Assembly (NCBI GenBank): GCA_905221605.1
Contig: CAJNDS010000801.1
Location: 1 to 50,000, forward strand
Length of the DNA stretch: 50,000 nt
Source: Symbiodinium natans
Lineage: Eukaryota > Sar > Dinophyceae > Suessiales > Symbiodiniaceae
Direction: 5' to 3'
Of this stretch, positions 1 through 12,800 are shown in pieces (position 1 is the stretch's first letter; every line of letters starts with the position of its first letter). The translations under genes and the position numbers were made by a program. The notes below the pieces were generated by a model. It was given only the letters and a program-made list of their open reading frames with translations, did not search any database and had not been told where the DNA came from.

Positions 1-573
1 AGATATAATATGAGATGCATCGATATTAGATTTCCATACAAATCATCATCAATAAATTTTTAACCAAATTCAAAGACTATTCCAATCAATCAAAGTCTTT
101 TTTCATTTGCAGCGATTTGGATCCGCATGCTCTGCGTGACAGACTGTCTTCTCTGCCAGCGCTTGATGAACTGATACATGCATAAAAGCAATGGGCATTT
201 CAACCAGCCCAGAAATGGCGAGAGCCCTCTCGCACGTTGAAGGTGCTCTCTATCAAACTCCATAGTGAACAGCCCCCAAACTGAACTGGCACCCTCCAGA
301 ACGTAGCTCTAAGGCAAAACGGTAGTGCAGCATGTGTTTCTTTGGGGGAGGAGGGGGGGGGTGCAGGAAAAGTCAGGAAGCACAAGTGGGAAGCAAGAAG
401 GCGGAGAGTGAGGGGAGGAAGGCAAGATGGTCGGGAAACAAGGCGGGCAACAGCGGGCAGCAAGAGGCAAGAAACATGGTTTGGAAAAGGCCTTGAAATC
501 CTAGACCTGACATCCTGGACTCTACGTCCATGAACCCTAAACCCTAAACCCCAAACCCTAAAACCCTGAACCG
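1..573. other. Left flank, no gene seen
   Basis: AT-rich at the extreme left, then unstructured sequence with a short G run near 350-361 and a small cluster of AAACCCT units at about 535-570. That cluster lies just downstream of the stop codon of the first minus-strand gene, so it would sit in its 3' flank. I see no coding exon with plausible splice sites here. Confidence 0.5.
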
Positions 574-3500
574 CTAAGCCTGCGATACAGCGTGAGCCCC
601 AGAAAGCTTGTCGGACCTCTTGGAGCCCCCGGCCCAACCCAACCCTGCCCCCACACTTGTTTCTTGAGGGCGTTTTGGGGCTTCGATGGTTTGCTCAGCT
701 GTGCTCCCTTCTCCGGTCCCTGGTCTTCCAGAGGCTTGTAAAGCTAGAATGCGGTCCCTCATGTCCAGGACCAAGGTTTGGAGAGAAGTGACCACGTACA
801 CCTTGGAGTGTTGATGCTTGTTCAGTATGTTCGCGAGACTCTGGCATGCCTTGTGTGTAGTGGTCATGTATGTTTTCATGACGCTTTGAATTCTCAGCTG
901 CCCTTGGGGGTTTAGGGATGTTTCGGGTTTGAGGGTACACCGCGGTCCCGACTCGTAATTCCCGACATCCCCATGGTTCGCGCTTGGAGCATAAGTCCTC
1001 ACGTTCGCTAATTATACACCTTCAACGCCTGTGCTCCGCGGCCCTTGTTCGGCCAACACCAGACTCACTCCAGGATCGAGCCTACTTTGGGCTCGATCAC
1101 GTGTTTTGCAGAGTCTGGCATTCCACCCTTACGGAGGCAGAAACCCGAAAGGTTCCTGCCGCTGAGTGAACAGGCAGCACTGTCGATCTGTGCGGACAGG
1201 AAAGCGTCGAAGAAAAACAACTCTAAAATTTGGACCAAAGATGCGCGAGCGGAACCGGCATGAGCCGCCTGGGCTTGTATATAACTCGAATTGGTTCAGA
1301 GAAACTCATGCCCCCTGCGCAGGATCGCAAAACTTTGTGCGAACCTGCCTGGCCATTCTCTCCTGCAAAACAGGTCGAGCTGCGAAGCTTTGCTTTATGT
1401 GCTCTTGGGCTCTTTCCAAGCTGTCTTCGAGAACGTCCACATTCTCCAGCCCCGTGCGACCACGCGACTTCAGCAGCATCCTTTCTAGGTTTCGCAGGCC
1501 CCGCTACGAGGGAATACTGAGGGAATCTTAGGCGATCTCAGGCACAGGCTTTAATGACTTGGAAATCAACACTAAGTCGAGCCAAGCATCAGCTCGGAGA
1601 ACATCGTGGCCAGCTGCTGAATAGTCTGCCCCGTCAAGCCCTCGTCCAGGCTGCGGTTCACTGCTCGGCCTGCAACTTCGCTTGTGGAGTGCACTCCACG
1701 GGTTCAGCAGCCGCATATCCCAAGCATGGGCCCCCAAACATCCCCAACAAAAAGACCACTTTCAAAAAGGCCCCCCCCCCCCCTCCCCCCCACGAACATT
1801 CCGCACCATCAGGCTGAACCAGGCCTACTGCAGCGTCCAGGCCATTCTTGCAGAGCTCTGGCCACTCGGAGGGGAAGCTCGGGTCCAGCAAGAGCTGCAC
1901 ATCGTGGAGACCTGGCAACTCTCAGATTTGCTTTAAGAAACTCCCCAAAACCCGAAGCCCCAAAACCCTAACTAAGACCCCTCAAAGGGACCTTAGAGCG
2001 GCTTAGAAGGTCATGGCAGGGCACTGAGCTTGATCAGGGAGTTAGAGTCCACGAGCTTCGACACCAGCAGCCCGGCCAAAGGAAGCATCTCGGACCAGGC
2101 GTCGTGCAGAGCCTCGAGAGACCGGGAAAAGTGAAAATCTTCCTCCGCCCTCCTCTTCTCCAGCTCCCAAACACCCCTCAAGCACTTCAGCTAAGCTGTT
2201 CCACCCACTCCAGAAAGCAACACAGATAGCTTCCTTTTCTCAAATCTGAGCAAACCTGCAAAAGCCCTTTGTGTGGGATGCGGGCCTGGTTCGCACTGGC
2301 TTCGGCCTGGACCAGCCGCCCGTAGGCGTTTCGCACTGGCGCGAACTGTGCCGCACAGTCGAGGTAGTCCTGACACACCGGGGTACCAAGAAGCTTCCTT
2401 GGCTTGAGAGACTTCCCTCTCCTGCTTAGTCTTAAATCTAGGAGGTCCCTCAGAAAGCGCTCCTGGAGGAGCACCGCCGATGACGTGTAAGTGGATGCGT
2501 AGTCTTCGGCCTCGCGGTCTCAAGAAGCCCCCTTCTGGAGCTCATGGGCAAAAACATGGGCAAACTCTCACAAGGCAGATGCTGTAAGCTTGGGTGAGTT
2601 TTGCCGCCCCCCCCCCCCAACCGGCCTTCTCCAAGTACTTGTCAAAGGCAGCGCGCAAGGCCCACCATGTCGAATCCAGCTGGAGCAGTACTTGCCAAAC
2701 CTCTGAGCCCTCAGCCTCTGCATCCAGGCCTGCGCTGCAACGTCGCTTATCAAGCAGATTTCACAGGGTGTCGCCCAACGTAAATACCCACCCGCTAGGC
2801 GTCCATCAGAAGCACGCTGAGTGTGCAGTTGTCAACCCCTATGGACGACCTGGGCAGGGTGCGTACGCGTTAATATTAACGGATGCTCCATTGTTTGTCG
2901 CCATTCCCCGTCGAACCGAGCTTGCCGAACGAAACAGTTTGGAATGACTCCAGGTTTCACTGATCCGGACTCTTTGCACCTCTTGGCAGGGGAAAAAAGA
3001 AAGTACAGAGCTTCGAGGGCAGCGACCTCGACAATTCTAGCCAACCCTCATCCCCGTGCCAAGATATGAAAGCCACACTCCAACTTGCAAGCAGCACGTT
3101 CTTGCCTACAGGCGGTTGCTATACAGCAAGCCCCTCGGGAAATGATGCGAGAACAAGTCTGGCTCTTCTTCCAGGCAGTGTGGCAGGGCCTGCAGAGCCT
3201 CCTTCCAGGAGCTGCCGATTGCTCTGCGATTGCGCCGCGGATGCCAGTCGCTGCTGGCGCTGCCTCCATCGGTCAAGTTGCGGAACGTTGGCATCTACCT
3301 CGCACTTGCGGTGGTTTTGTTGTTTTGTTGCTGATTTCTGCGGGCTTCAGGCTTCCCAGGCCCGAGAAGCTTCAGAGACAGGGCTCGATGCGGCCCCGAA
3401 TCCGCAACATAGGACGATACACAAGCGGAAACCGCGCCTCGAGATGCGGCCTCGGTGCGAGTAGACGCCCAGGAGGTGGCTCCTCAAAAACTAAGCCCGT

Positions 3501-4472
3501 GTTTCTGCGGGAGGACGATCAAGGATGTACGTGTCTGTCGGGCTTAGAAGGTGCACTGAGGCTCACAAGCCTACAAGTGGAGACTTCGGAGAACCAGGCA
3601 GCAATCTTTCACAAAAGAGTCCTGCTGCGTGCCAGCTCTTGCATACTCTGGGCCGCCCTGCCCACGTTGGCAGCCACGGCTGCGCTGGCACTCAGCTTAG
3701 TGCCTCGGGCAACGTGTAGCAGTGAGGCATGCAGCCGCTCCACGTCCTCGACGACCTCTGCTGCGCTGGAGCGATTCTGGAGATCTCGAATAAAAGCATC
3801 CAGCAAGTTTTGGGAGGCCCTGCGCCCGACTTGGTCCAAGGGCGCTGAGACGAGGTGCTGCACCCGGCCCATTCCGGCGAGCAGCGACTCTTTCACCTCA
3901 ACCAAATTCGGCTTCTTCTTGCCGGCGAGCGCATCCACCTTGTCGCCCACGAGGCCCGTGTAGTACTGCATCAGGCGATCAAAGTTGGTGTCCAGGACGT
4001 CCACCGCCTCCTTCAAGGATCCCAGAATCGCTGCGTCGCCATCTTGAACCGCCTCCCTAATGCAGTGAAGGTCGCACCAGATGCGCTGTATCGCAGCATG
4101 GTCGCCATTGCAATCGGCATCTTTTGCCTTATCGTTGTTCTTCTCATACATGTCCGTTGAAATCGCCATTTGGTTGAAGACTTCGTCACCACCAACCTTC
4201 AAAGCATCCTTGCATATGTCACCGGGGTGTATGATGACCCCAATGCCGAATGGGGCAGCTGCGTCGTCAGGAAGAGCCTTGCAAGCCAGGGCAATCGGCT
4301 CCCCGAAGAATTTTCTGAAATTCTTGCCCTGCTCGATGTCCCATTCCTGAGCGGCAGCAGCTAGGGATAAATGGCAATTTGCCCACAACACGAGGACCCT
4401 TAAAACCTGCCAAGCCCCCCAAGACTTGGCAGAACGTGCGCCCATGCTTGGAGGGCTTAGAGCACCCAACAT
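574..4472 (-). CDS. Nine-exon gene for a secreted or ER-targeted helical protein, family unknown
   Basis: Unrecognised protein of roughly 700 residues. Proposed coding exons: 4472-3613, 3223-3110, 2734-2622, 2416-2256, 2190-2025, 1911-1807, 1669 to about 1578, 1503-1345, 897-574 (stop). Phases close across nearly all joins, for example GCC AGG CAG joined to CTG AGA at 1345/897; the join 1578/1503 is unresolved. Exon 1 carries a hydrophobic stretch ending HLSLAAAAQ, about residues 23-41, read as a signal peptide. The rest is mostly amphipathic helix with scattered Cys, such as LEALHDAWSEMLPLAG and VDVLEDSLERAQEHIKQ. All donors are GT. Poly-G runs follow the donors at 2622 and 1807. The tail is Gly/Ser/Lys-rich and ends HAVSQA. 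The alternative start Met about 10 codons in would leave the signal peptide intact. No enzymatic motif is visible. Confidence 0.6.
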
Positions 4473-6107
4473 CTAGACGTGTTCCCGTTGTCATGGGGCC
4501 CAGCGTAACTTTCAACTTGGTTGCAGGATTGCCTGGATTGTGCTTTTGTTCAATGAGCATGACGACAAGTCATCCTCAGCAGCACCGGTATCGCCGTGAT
4601 CGTCCGTTTTGTTCTCGTCATCGGCATCATCAGCAACTGCATCTGCGGCATGTTTGTCATTTGCTTCAGCATCATCATCATCATCATCATCATCATCACC
4701 ACCATGGTCATCAGAATCAGCTTCGTCATCCGCCGAGGCCCCAGCTGGAGGCGCTCGGGGTAAGGGAACAGCCCACTGCACAGCGACCTTGTGCCCTGGC
4801 CAAGCTTGGTTCAGAGGCCCATGGTCCCCTATGCTCCGCCCCAGGTTTTGCAGGCTCCCGGAGCTCTATAGGGGCCCCCGTATGTAGAGTCTAACTAACA
4901 GTCAGTCGGTTCCTCTTCTACGACAGCCCTTTTAATGAGTCAGAGGCTTCCCGGGATTCTTGGATCTCCCTTTTCTCTGCACCCCTGCCAACCCTCCCCA
5001 TACCTAAACCTGCATCCCGCGTTGGACTGCCGAAACTTCGGCGCAGCGTGCAGGTGTCCCGTCATCGGCATCATCATAACCGTCGTCAACATCATTGTCG
5101 CTGAACCCACGACATGGTCTGTTCTAGCTGGGCTTGCCATGTATGAACTATAGCCACGTCACTTGCATGCTGCAGATTCAGCCGGATGACACTTGAGACG
5201 TGGGGTTTTAAGCTTGATAGTTTGAGTGTAGGTAGCCTGGCAACCGCCGGACGACCTTGCTTGTGCTTGACCTGACTAGTGGAATTTTAGAGTTCGGTGC
5301 CAGACTATCCATACCGGAAGCAACATGAGCACAAAGTACATGAAACTTCACCCCCGTTGGGCCCACCCCCTCCCCCCCCGCCACCAAGGCCACGACACAA
5401 CTCAGGGTCAATTAACATTCCGTAAGGCTACGTACCAGGCTCCAGCTCCCGGCAGGGCCGGAAAACCTGGTTCATCCGAGGCGCTCGATGGTTCAAGTTG
5501 CCTGATCGCTTGCCTTCTCTCTCCCAACAGCCCACGATGTTCTCGTAGCTAAATCCCGCGCCCCCTTAGCTGATCTGAGAGGTTGTCGCACTTACGTTAA
5601 CTTATATAAGTGGGGGGCTGTCCGGTCTCAAAAAGCGGCTTTAAACAGAGGGAGAGGAGGCCCAGGAAGACAGGGCACCCTGGCCGTTCATGCTGTAGCT
5701 TTGATCGGACGAAAACTTGGTGCTCCCCCACCATTGCGCGTAGCCTTTGCCTTCCTCCTGATGACCCTGATCCGTCAAGTACTTCTTATCCATGGGCGGC
5801 GTCTCAGGCGCCTTGCCTGGCGGTGCAGTGCTAAATTCGTGGCACATGTGACATGGAAAAAGTTGGGCCGGCTTGGAACATTGAAAAGGTTCAGCCGGGC
5901 TCCTCTATCTACAAGTTTTGTCGTTTTCGATGCCGCGGCTCGAATAAAACTAGCCGGGCCTTAAACCGAGTTCCCTCTCAAGAGCCATGTTGGGAACACA
6001 TGCTATGTCTTTTGCAGATGTCTGTTCTCAAGGGAAACCCTAAACCCAAGCCGGTGTGTTTAAGTGGAACATAGAATGGCATACTGCTACAAATCTACTA
6101 CACAGCC
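4473..6107. other. Intergenic region between two minus-strand genes
   Basis: About 1.6 kb separates the start of the secreted-protein gene from the stop of the next upstream gene. It contains a CAT/ATC trinucleotide run at about 4,665-4,710, which produces artefactual poly-His and poly-Asp frames, and a few isolated AAACCCT-like units near 6,035. I recognise no exon, RNA gene or promoter motif; dinoflagellate promoters generally lack recognisable TATA boxes. Confidence 0.4.
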
Positions 6108-9092
6108 CTACGAGCACCCTACAAGAGAACAAGTGATGCCTGTCACGTAGTAGCAAGGGTTCTCCGGCGAAAGCGTCTTGCCCACGGTCTCCCAGTCAGG
6201 CACTGTCTCCTTGCATTCCGCCGGCAGCTTCGGCGCCAGGGCATGGAATTTCACCAGCGCAGGCTTCTTGCGATTCTTTTTCGTCGGTCCTGCGCCCGCA
6301 ACTCCCGGAGAGAACTAGGGCAACTAGGGATCTACGCTTGTTCAGGTCAAAGATGACTATGCCGGCATAGATCCCCAACGGTGCTAGTAAGAGCACTTCC
6401 ACAGGAGCATGGTTTGCAACATCTTGTAACTCAGAAAAGGGGGTAGGATGTTTCGACGTTTCGGGAAGGCCTCTTGCGCACTACATTCGTACTATGAAAG
6501 CGAGCTCCGTGTTAAAGGTTGCCTCAGGGCGCCCTCTTCACGTTTGCGGGGATTTCGGGCCCTGACATGTGGACGGCGCCTAGGCGAGAGCGTCACGAGC
6601 CAGCAGAAACACCGAGAGGGTCATGGACTTCGAAGCCCCGCACACGTGCAGATGCGCTTGTGGCTTGACAGCGAGACAACTACCCTCAAAAGCAAGAACC
6701 CCTTAGTGCACTGTGTTTGGGGAACTGAATCGGATGTCGGCCTGCGGACGGCGCTGCCCCAAACTGGCCATCAAAGTCCGTGACTGCCACAGCTTCCCAC
6801 GTCTCTGCGAGGAGGGGGCTATTGACATCGACAGGGTCCGCTGCCTCACTGGCAGCACAGCCTTCGCCAGCCAAGCACCACTGCCCAGACGTCAAGTCGA
6901 AGGAGAACTTGCCGCGAAGCTCACTCGTCCCTGGAGACTTGAATGAGCTGTGTTGCGCATACTCTAGCCTCCCGCTCTTATCCCGCTGACTTGGGCAGTA
7001 CACGCCCTCCCAAGTCTTGAGACGATCCGTGCTGTCCGCCGACGATCGGGGAAGGCCCAAGACCTCGACTCGAGCTGACTCGAGGCACCCTGTCATGGTG
7101 CCGAACTACAGTCATGAAGTGTGCCACGCTTGCTTAAACTTCGGTTCCTTCCCCCGCCCTTTTCCCCATCGCTTGAACCGCCTGAAGAAAAGGCATGAAA
7201 TGGAGCCCTTCGTTGATTCGGGTAACGGCAGGGGTTCTTCGCTACAATCGGGGGGGGATGATGGCCCCATGCCTCGAACCTGGGGCCCTGGCCAAAGGTG
7301 ACACGAAGCAGCACCTCGGTCGGGGGCTTTCGCGAGCAAGGGAGGGAGTGAGAGAGAGAGAGAGAGAAAGAAAAAAAAAAACAGAGAGAACCCTAAAACA
7401 AAAAGAAGAAGCCTACGTGTGCCTAAGGCCCGGGCCGTGGCACGATGCTCCAGCCCGAGGAGCCTCGAGATTCGGCTGGGCTGCAGCTGGACTGGGGCTC
7501 AGGGAAACAGAAACGGCGGCTCTCTGCAAGTCTCTTGAGATCCGGGCCCTTCTTCAGGACAAAGGACTGGAGGGCCGCCCCCTTGGGGCACGCAGCCTCC
7601 AAGCCCTCGGCGCTAATGGCGACGTTCTGGCAGGAGCCCAAGGCTGTGGCACGAACACACGTGTAGGAGAACTGGCCCTGCCCGGATCTGTACACGTAAT
7701 GGAAGGCGCTCAGCACCGTCCCGTCGGGGCACTGCACCTCATACTTCGCCGACTTCGTGCCAAAGTCGATCCAGCCGGTGGCATAATCGCGGCTGGTGCT
7801 GATCGGCGTTGTGCTGCAAGGCAGCTGCTTGCCCTCCAAGCTTACCCCCGTCAAGGCACCATGATTGGAATCGCTGCATTCGCTGCTGACTTTGCAATTC
7901 GGCCACTGGTCCGGGGAACACTTGCCGTTGACCTTGTTCTGAAACTGAAGCCGCGCCATCATGCTCTCCCTAAGAGCCTTCTCGTTCATGGCCTGATGCT
8001 GAGGCAACCCCCCTGCAGGATTTTGACAGGCGCCAACGGTCAGGCCGAGCGAACCGTTCGCCTGGATCGTGGTGACCTCAACACAGGAGTCGGAGCCTGC
8101 ACCTCTCAGCTGGAAGGAATCGTCTTCTGCGCTCTTGGGGCTCTCCGCGGTGAAGTATGTGTTGTCAGGCCAGGTGATTATCAGGCAGCTTCTCCAAGCG
8201 GTCCGCATCTTCCCTTCTTTTCGGAACTGGAGCAAGCTCACATCCGTCGCCAAAAAGAAGCTCACGCGGTCTGGGCCCTCTGCTGCGGACCTGGGGCAGA
8301 ACTCACCAGGACCAGGACCACCAAACTCACCGTCGATGATATCGAGAGAGGCTGTCTTGCACCAGTCGAAGGTGGTCTCTTTCAGTACCAAGTTTCCTCC
8401 CTCCCTGCTTAAGCAAGACACGGTGTCCGCTGACTGCCAGCCTGACAGCCCTGTATGGTTGATACCAGTGCACATCCATGAATAGCCCTCCCAAGATCTG
8501 CAGTTGGTCACCGGCGTCTGCACTCTTTTGACTTGGAACAACCGATCCGCATGGCAATCATCGCCACTTGTGAAATATCCGATGCATGTGCTGGGCCAGT
8601 CAAAGGCCAACGGCATGTGCCTCGAATCCGGGAGAAGCGCTGCTTGATGCCCACCATCCACAATGACTTGCATCTTCACGCTGGGGCTGAAATAGAGCTC
8701 TTGTCGGTGCTGGGACTGGTGGGTGGCGTAGCCAGGCCGTACCAGCTGCACACAGGCGCCACAGGCAAACTCCTGCAGCGCCTGGCCTTTGGGACCAAAC
8801 CAGCTCCCTGCAGCGCAAGACACCGTGTACTTGTCCGGCACCTTTCCGGGCATGGCGGCTGCTGTGACTGGTGCAAAGTGCGCGGACCAGCACGCGACGC
8901 GCAACTGCTGGCCAGAGGAGAAGGTCTCGGGTAACGGCCGCTTCTGCTGCCAGCTCATATCATCCAGAACAGCGTAGTCGCAGCGGTAGCAGTCCTGCAC
9001 AGGGGCAACAAAGTTCCGCGAGAGCCATGAGCGCCACGGAGGACGAGTCAGAAACAAAGGGAGGGAGGGTAGCAAGAAAGAGAAAGAGAGAC

Positions 9093-9127
<35 letters not shown>

Positions 9128-9375
9128 GGAGGGAGGGAGGGAGGGAGGGAGGGAGAGGGAGAGAGAGGGAGAGAGAGGGAGAGAGAGGGAGAGAGAGGGA
9201 GAGAGGGAGAGAGAGTAGAGAGGGAGAGAGAGGAGAGAGAGGGAGAGAGAGGAGAAGGAGGCGAGAGAGGAGAGGGGAGAGAGGGAGAGAGAGGGAGAGA
9301 GAGGAGAGAGGGAGAGAGAGGAGAGAGAGAGAGGGGAGAGAGGGAGAGGAGATGAGAGAGAGATAGGGAGAGAGG

Positions 9376-9409
<34 letters not shown>

Positions 9410-12035
9410 GAGAGAGGAGAGAGAGGAGAGAGAGAGGGAGAGAGAGGGAGAGAGAGGGAGAGAGAGGGAGAGAGAGGGAGAGAGAGGGAGAGAGAGGGAG
9501 AGAGAGGGAGAGAGAGGGAGTGTGCGAGGGAGAGAAGCGGGGAACCGGACAGAGTGAGAGTGGAGCAACACGTGCACTTGCGCCTGCACCGGGCCGCCAA
9601 GGATCAGCTGCCAGTCGCACTGCCTCGCCAAGTCCTCATAGGGGCAAGGGCCTCCGGGAACCGAAGCCTTGGTCGGCTCTGTCCCAGCACCGAGGAAGCT
9701 GCGGCGCAGGTAAGAACCGAAGCACTTCGTGGGATCGGCTCGGTGGCAAAACTTCCCTGTGCGGGACACGGCCATGAGACTGCCCTGGGCATTCTCGGTT
9801 TGGACCAAGAATCTGCATGCACTGTACAGCCTGCACTGCTTCTCCCCATGGAAGCTACCAGCCCAAAAGAAGCTGCAAGCTTTCGTCTCACAGTAGGCCT
9901 GGCAGCGGGCTTCATCCGAGCCGTACTTGATGTCCTGCAAGGACTCCTGCGGGCACATGGGGCCCCCTTGCAGGAGTCGGACGGCAAGCGGCCTGAAGGC
10001 GTTGTTGCTTCCCGGCGGCACCTGCTGGAAGCTCTTGCTGGTGACGGGGGCAGAGGTTCCTCGGGTGCAACTGCAGAAGGACTCTAGTGGACTCCAGGCA
10101 ACGTGAGACAGAGTCTGAGAAAGCGCCTGGCAGAAAGCACGCCAGGAGGATGATTGTATCGAGAGAGAGTTGGATGTAGATATCTCGAAATGCAGCTGAG
10201 CTACCCCAAGACTCCGGGAAGCACTCGCATGGGTGCAGGCTGTAATCGTCCGGGGTCGAGGTGCTTGGGTCGTCGATGAGCATCGCCTCCTGTGAGCTGC
10301 TCAGCTCCGCTTCTGCGGAATCGACGGTAAGATTAAGGCCTTTGAGGCTGCAGCTGGGGCTTTTGAGGGAGATGCGCATCGCATCTTTGATGATCCCCTC
10401 GAGAGCCACAGCCTCTGTCCCGACGTTGAAGACTGTTTCGACCAGGCTCGGCGTCGGCTTGGGCGGCTTGAGGCATGCCAGCTGCTTGCCATGAAGCTCG
10501 ATGACCTGGGAGGTGTGGTTGTCAAAGTCCCAGGATGGGTCGGGCGTCCTGAGCACCAAGGACCCACTGTTGCAGCGATGCATGGGATCTGCCTCCACAG
10601 CCTGCAAGTAGAAGGAGCCTTCGACGGTTAGGCCCGTTTTTTGGTAGGTATAGCCTACCGGCTCTCCCGTGGACGGGTCGATGCCACGCGCCTCGGGGCA
10701 ATAGATGCCCTGGAACAACCAAAGAGGATTTTTGCTCGCGCTGGTCTTTTCAAGGACCAGGCAAGTGCTTGCTTGGCTGCAGTTGCCGATCTTCTCGAAA
10801 ACCTTCTCTTTGCTTAGTTGGAAGCAGTCGTCTGCTCTTGGCGAGCTGCAAGGCGCCAGGAACTTGCAATCAGCTGTCTCGGCGACATAGAGGCCGCAGT
10901 GGGCACTTGCCCTGCAAGTAGCTCGACACTGGCCCTCACCCACCTTGCTCGTCTCCACGACCTGCCACCATTTTTCCTTCATGGAACTCTCCGGCTTCCA
11001 GCAGACGTCATCATCCACCTGTACTGCAATCTTGCCCTTAACTGGCTTGATCGTCTGTCCCGCTTGCCACTCGTAGTGGCCCGAGACGGTGCACTCAACG
11101 TAAATGTGCGCGCGCTCCCTCGCCGAAACGCTGTAGAGCTGGTCGATAGCCTTCGTGAGATCGGCATCTGGAGCAGCTGTGAGTGTGCCTGTGGCTACGT
11201 CCAGGGTGAAGAGGCGGAGACCGTTTATCGTGGCAAGACCGGTCAGCACGTCGAACGACACACTCAGCCCGCTGGGTTCTCCTCAGAAGTATGGGCACTC
11301 AAGAAGTAACGTCGTGAACAAGAAGGAAGGTCGTGAGAATTGACGTGGAAACGCGACCGCCTTTGTAAAGCCCACAATGTCCGCCGAGAAGCTGACGCTG
11401 CAATCGGCAGTGAAGCGGGAGGGTGCAACCCGACCTCCCGGCACAGATAAATTGCCGAAACAAGACCCCTCCTGAATCTACCAAGTTTCAGAAGGCCGCT
11501 GGAGACCACCAAGACCAGGCTGTAAACTGCAAGGAACACCCTCCTGAAAGAACTACTCAGCTTAGTCTTCCCAATCCTGTTGAGTCCGACAGCCAAGCAA
11601 ATCTAGCCCTCAAGTCCCAAACTTCGGCCTTCCGTGCCCCCGCCGTCCCGGGCTCTCAGGCTGGGCGCAGCCCTCCCCACTGGGACGGACCTTGCAGAGC
11701 CGCGTTCAAAGCCCGCTGCTGCGCTTGCTTGTTGCTGGTTGTTGCTAGTGACTGCTAGTGCTGCTTCTGTTGCTGCTCCACAATTCAGGTTTGGCCAAAG
11801 GGCACGCTTTCGCCGGACTTGCCGCGGAACCCGCCGAAGGAGATCGAGGTCCAGAGCTCGGGAGCCAGAACGACCACCTCAGACGCGGGGTCTTTCTGTT
11901 AGCACCAAAAATATGCTGGAAGCCACGGGTAGGCCACCCTCAACTTACTCCTTTGCACGTTGCAAGCTCATATGGATATCGGTGTGATCCGGCCTGCGCC
12001 TCCAAAGTTTTTTGCTCGTCCACCAAGACTTCAAC
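6108..12035 (-). CDS. C-terminal part of a large Cys-rich type I membrane protein
   Basis: Proposed exons: 12035-11949, 11895-11806, 11471-11345, 11281-10205, 10083-9590, 8994-7444, 7105-6712, 6422-6336, 6289-6108. Their lengths sum to 4,089 nt, exactly 1,363 codons including the stop, with every phase matching and all donors GT. Architecture: an Ig/cadherin-like stretch around SVSFDVLTGLATINGLRLFT; long Cys-rich ectodomain with N-glycosylation motifs; a PAN/apple-like segment (CQAYCETKACSFFW); an approximately 517-residue Cys-rich exon; one membrane helix (LLLAPLGIYAGIVIF) in exon 6422-6336; then a basic cytoplasmic tail beginning PTKKNRKKPALVKF and ending LVGCS. This predicts a single-pass surface protein with the bulk outside. 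No signal peptide lies in this part; it is probably supplied by the exons at 12.4-15.1 kb. Adhesion or recognition is my inference only. Confidence 0.6.
9060..9530 (+). repeat. GA-rich microsatellite (GAGAGGGA-type) within an intron
   Basis: About 470 bp of nearly pure GAGAGAGGGA on the plus strand, read as CTCTCCCTCTCT on the coding strand. It fills the intron between exons 10083-9590 and 8994-7444 and precedes a clean acceptor (CCTGTGCAG). Long Ser/Leu/Pro open frames through it are artefacts. It could act as an oversized polypyrimidine tract, but that is speculation. Confidence 0.9.
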
Positions 12036-12071
12036 CTGCAACCGTAGCGGCTTGTTTTGAAATGGTTTAAT

Positions 12072-12174
12072 TGGATAGTAACCTAATACAACCGTACTTA
12101 TCACCCAGCTATAACTACAGGGTTTTTTTAGTGGGTTTTCCTACACTTATAAGTGGTTACGAAGTACCCTGAAC
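12072..12174. repeat. Short inverted-repeat element, copy 1
   Basis: This roughly 100-bp block resembles the element at 25,296-25,420. Both have an ATAGTAACC/ATAGTAAGCC-like left end, a middle reading ACTTATxACCCA, and a right end GTGGTTACxAxGTACCCTGAAC. The ends are imperfect inverted copies of each other. This copy lies in the intron or gap between the two halves of the Cys-rich gene. It looks like a MITE-type non-autonomous element. Confidence 0.55.
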
Positions 12175-12431
12175 CTCCAAGTATTGCTTCGCGGCAACTT
12201 CATATCCTACACACTGACCCTAGTCTGCGCCTGACAGATTCCACCTGGAGCGGAAGGAAGCCCCGGCAGCGTCAGGGCAGTGACCCCGGCACCCTGGATG
12301 CATTCAAAGGGATTGCTTGGATGATGTGTGGGGGGGGGGGGGGGTTCCGAAATTTTGGGGGTGCCTTGTTGGGGCCTTTATTGCAAGGGGATCGTACTAG
12401 TTTTGGGGGTCTGCGGAAGTCCCAGCGAATC

Positions 12432-12730
12432 ACTTGGCCTGTAGCAGCTTCGCAGCATCGGCCCTGAAGCGCAGATCTGCGTTGGCGTTCGTCTGCTCCT
12501 CTCTTTTGAAAGTCAGGCCAGGAACCCTATCACGCCCCTCGGAACCAGCAAAAAACGCGAATCAGGTTCTAAAAAACAAGACTTGGATCTTCCAATCCGT
12601 TGCTGAACATGTCCGGGTTCTGCAACTCCACACTGGGTTCCTCTCTCACTCTCACTCTCGCTCTCACTCTCACTCTCGCTCTTGCTCTCGCTTTCGCTCT
12701 CACTCTCACTCTCTCACTCTCACTCTCACT

Positions 12731-12800
<70 letters not shown>

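Noticed and set aside
3085-3963. 292-codon plus-strand frame
   Set aside because: It overlaps exons 1 and 2 of the minus-strand secreted-protein gene, whose signal peptide, splice sites and phases are far more convincing.
4379-4894. Poly-His protein on plus strand and poly-Asp on minus strand
   Set aside because: Produced by a CAT/ATC trinucleotide run; no other coding signal.
9048-9620. Long Ser/Leu/Pro-rich open frames on the minus strand
   Set aside because: They are translations of the GAGAGGGA microsatellite. The real exons end at 9590 and resume at 8994.
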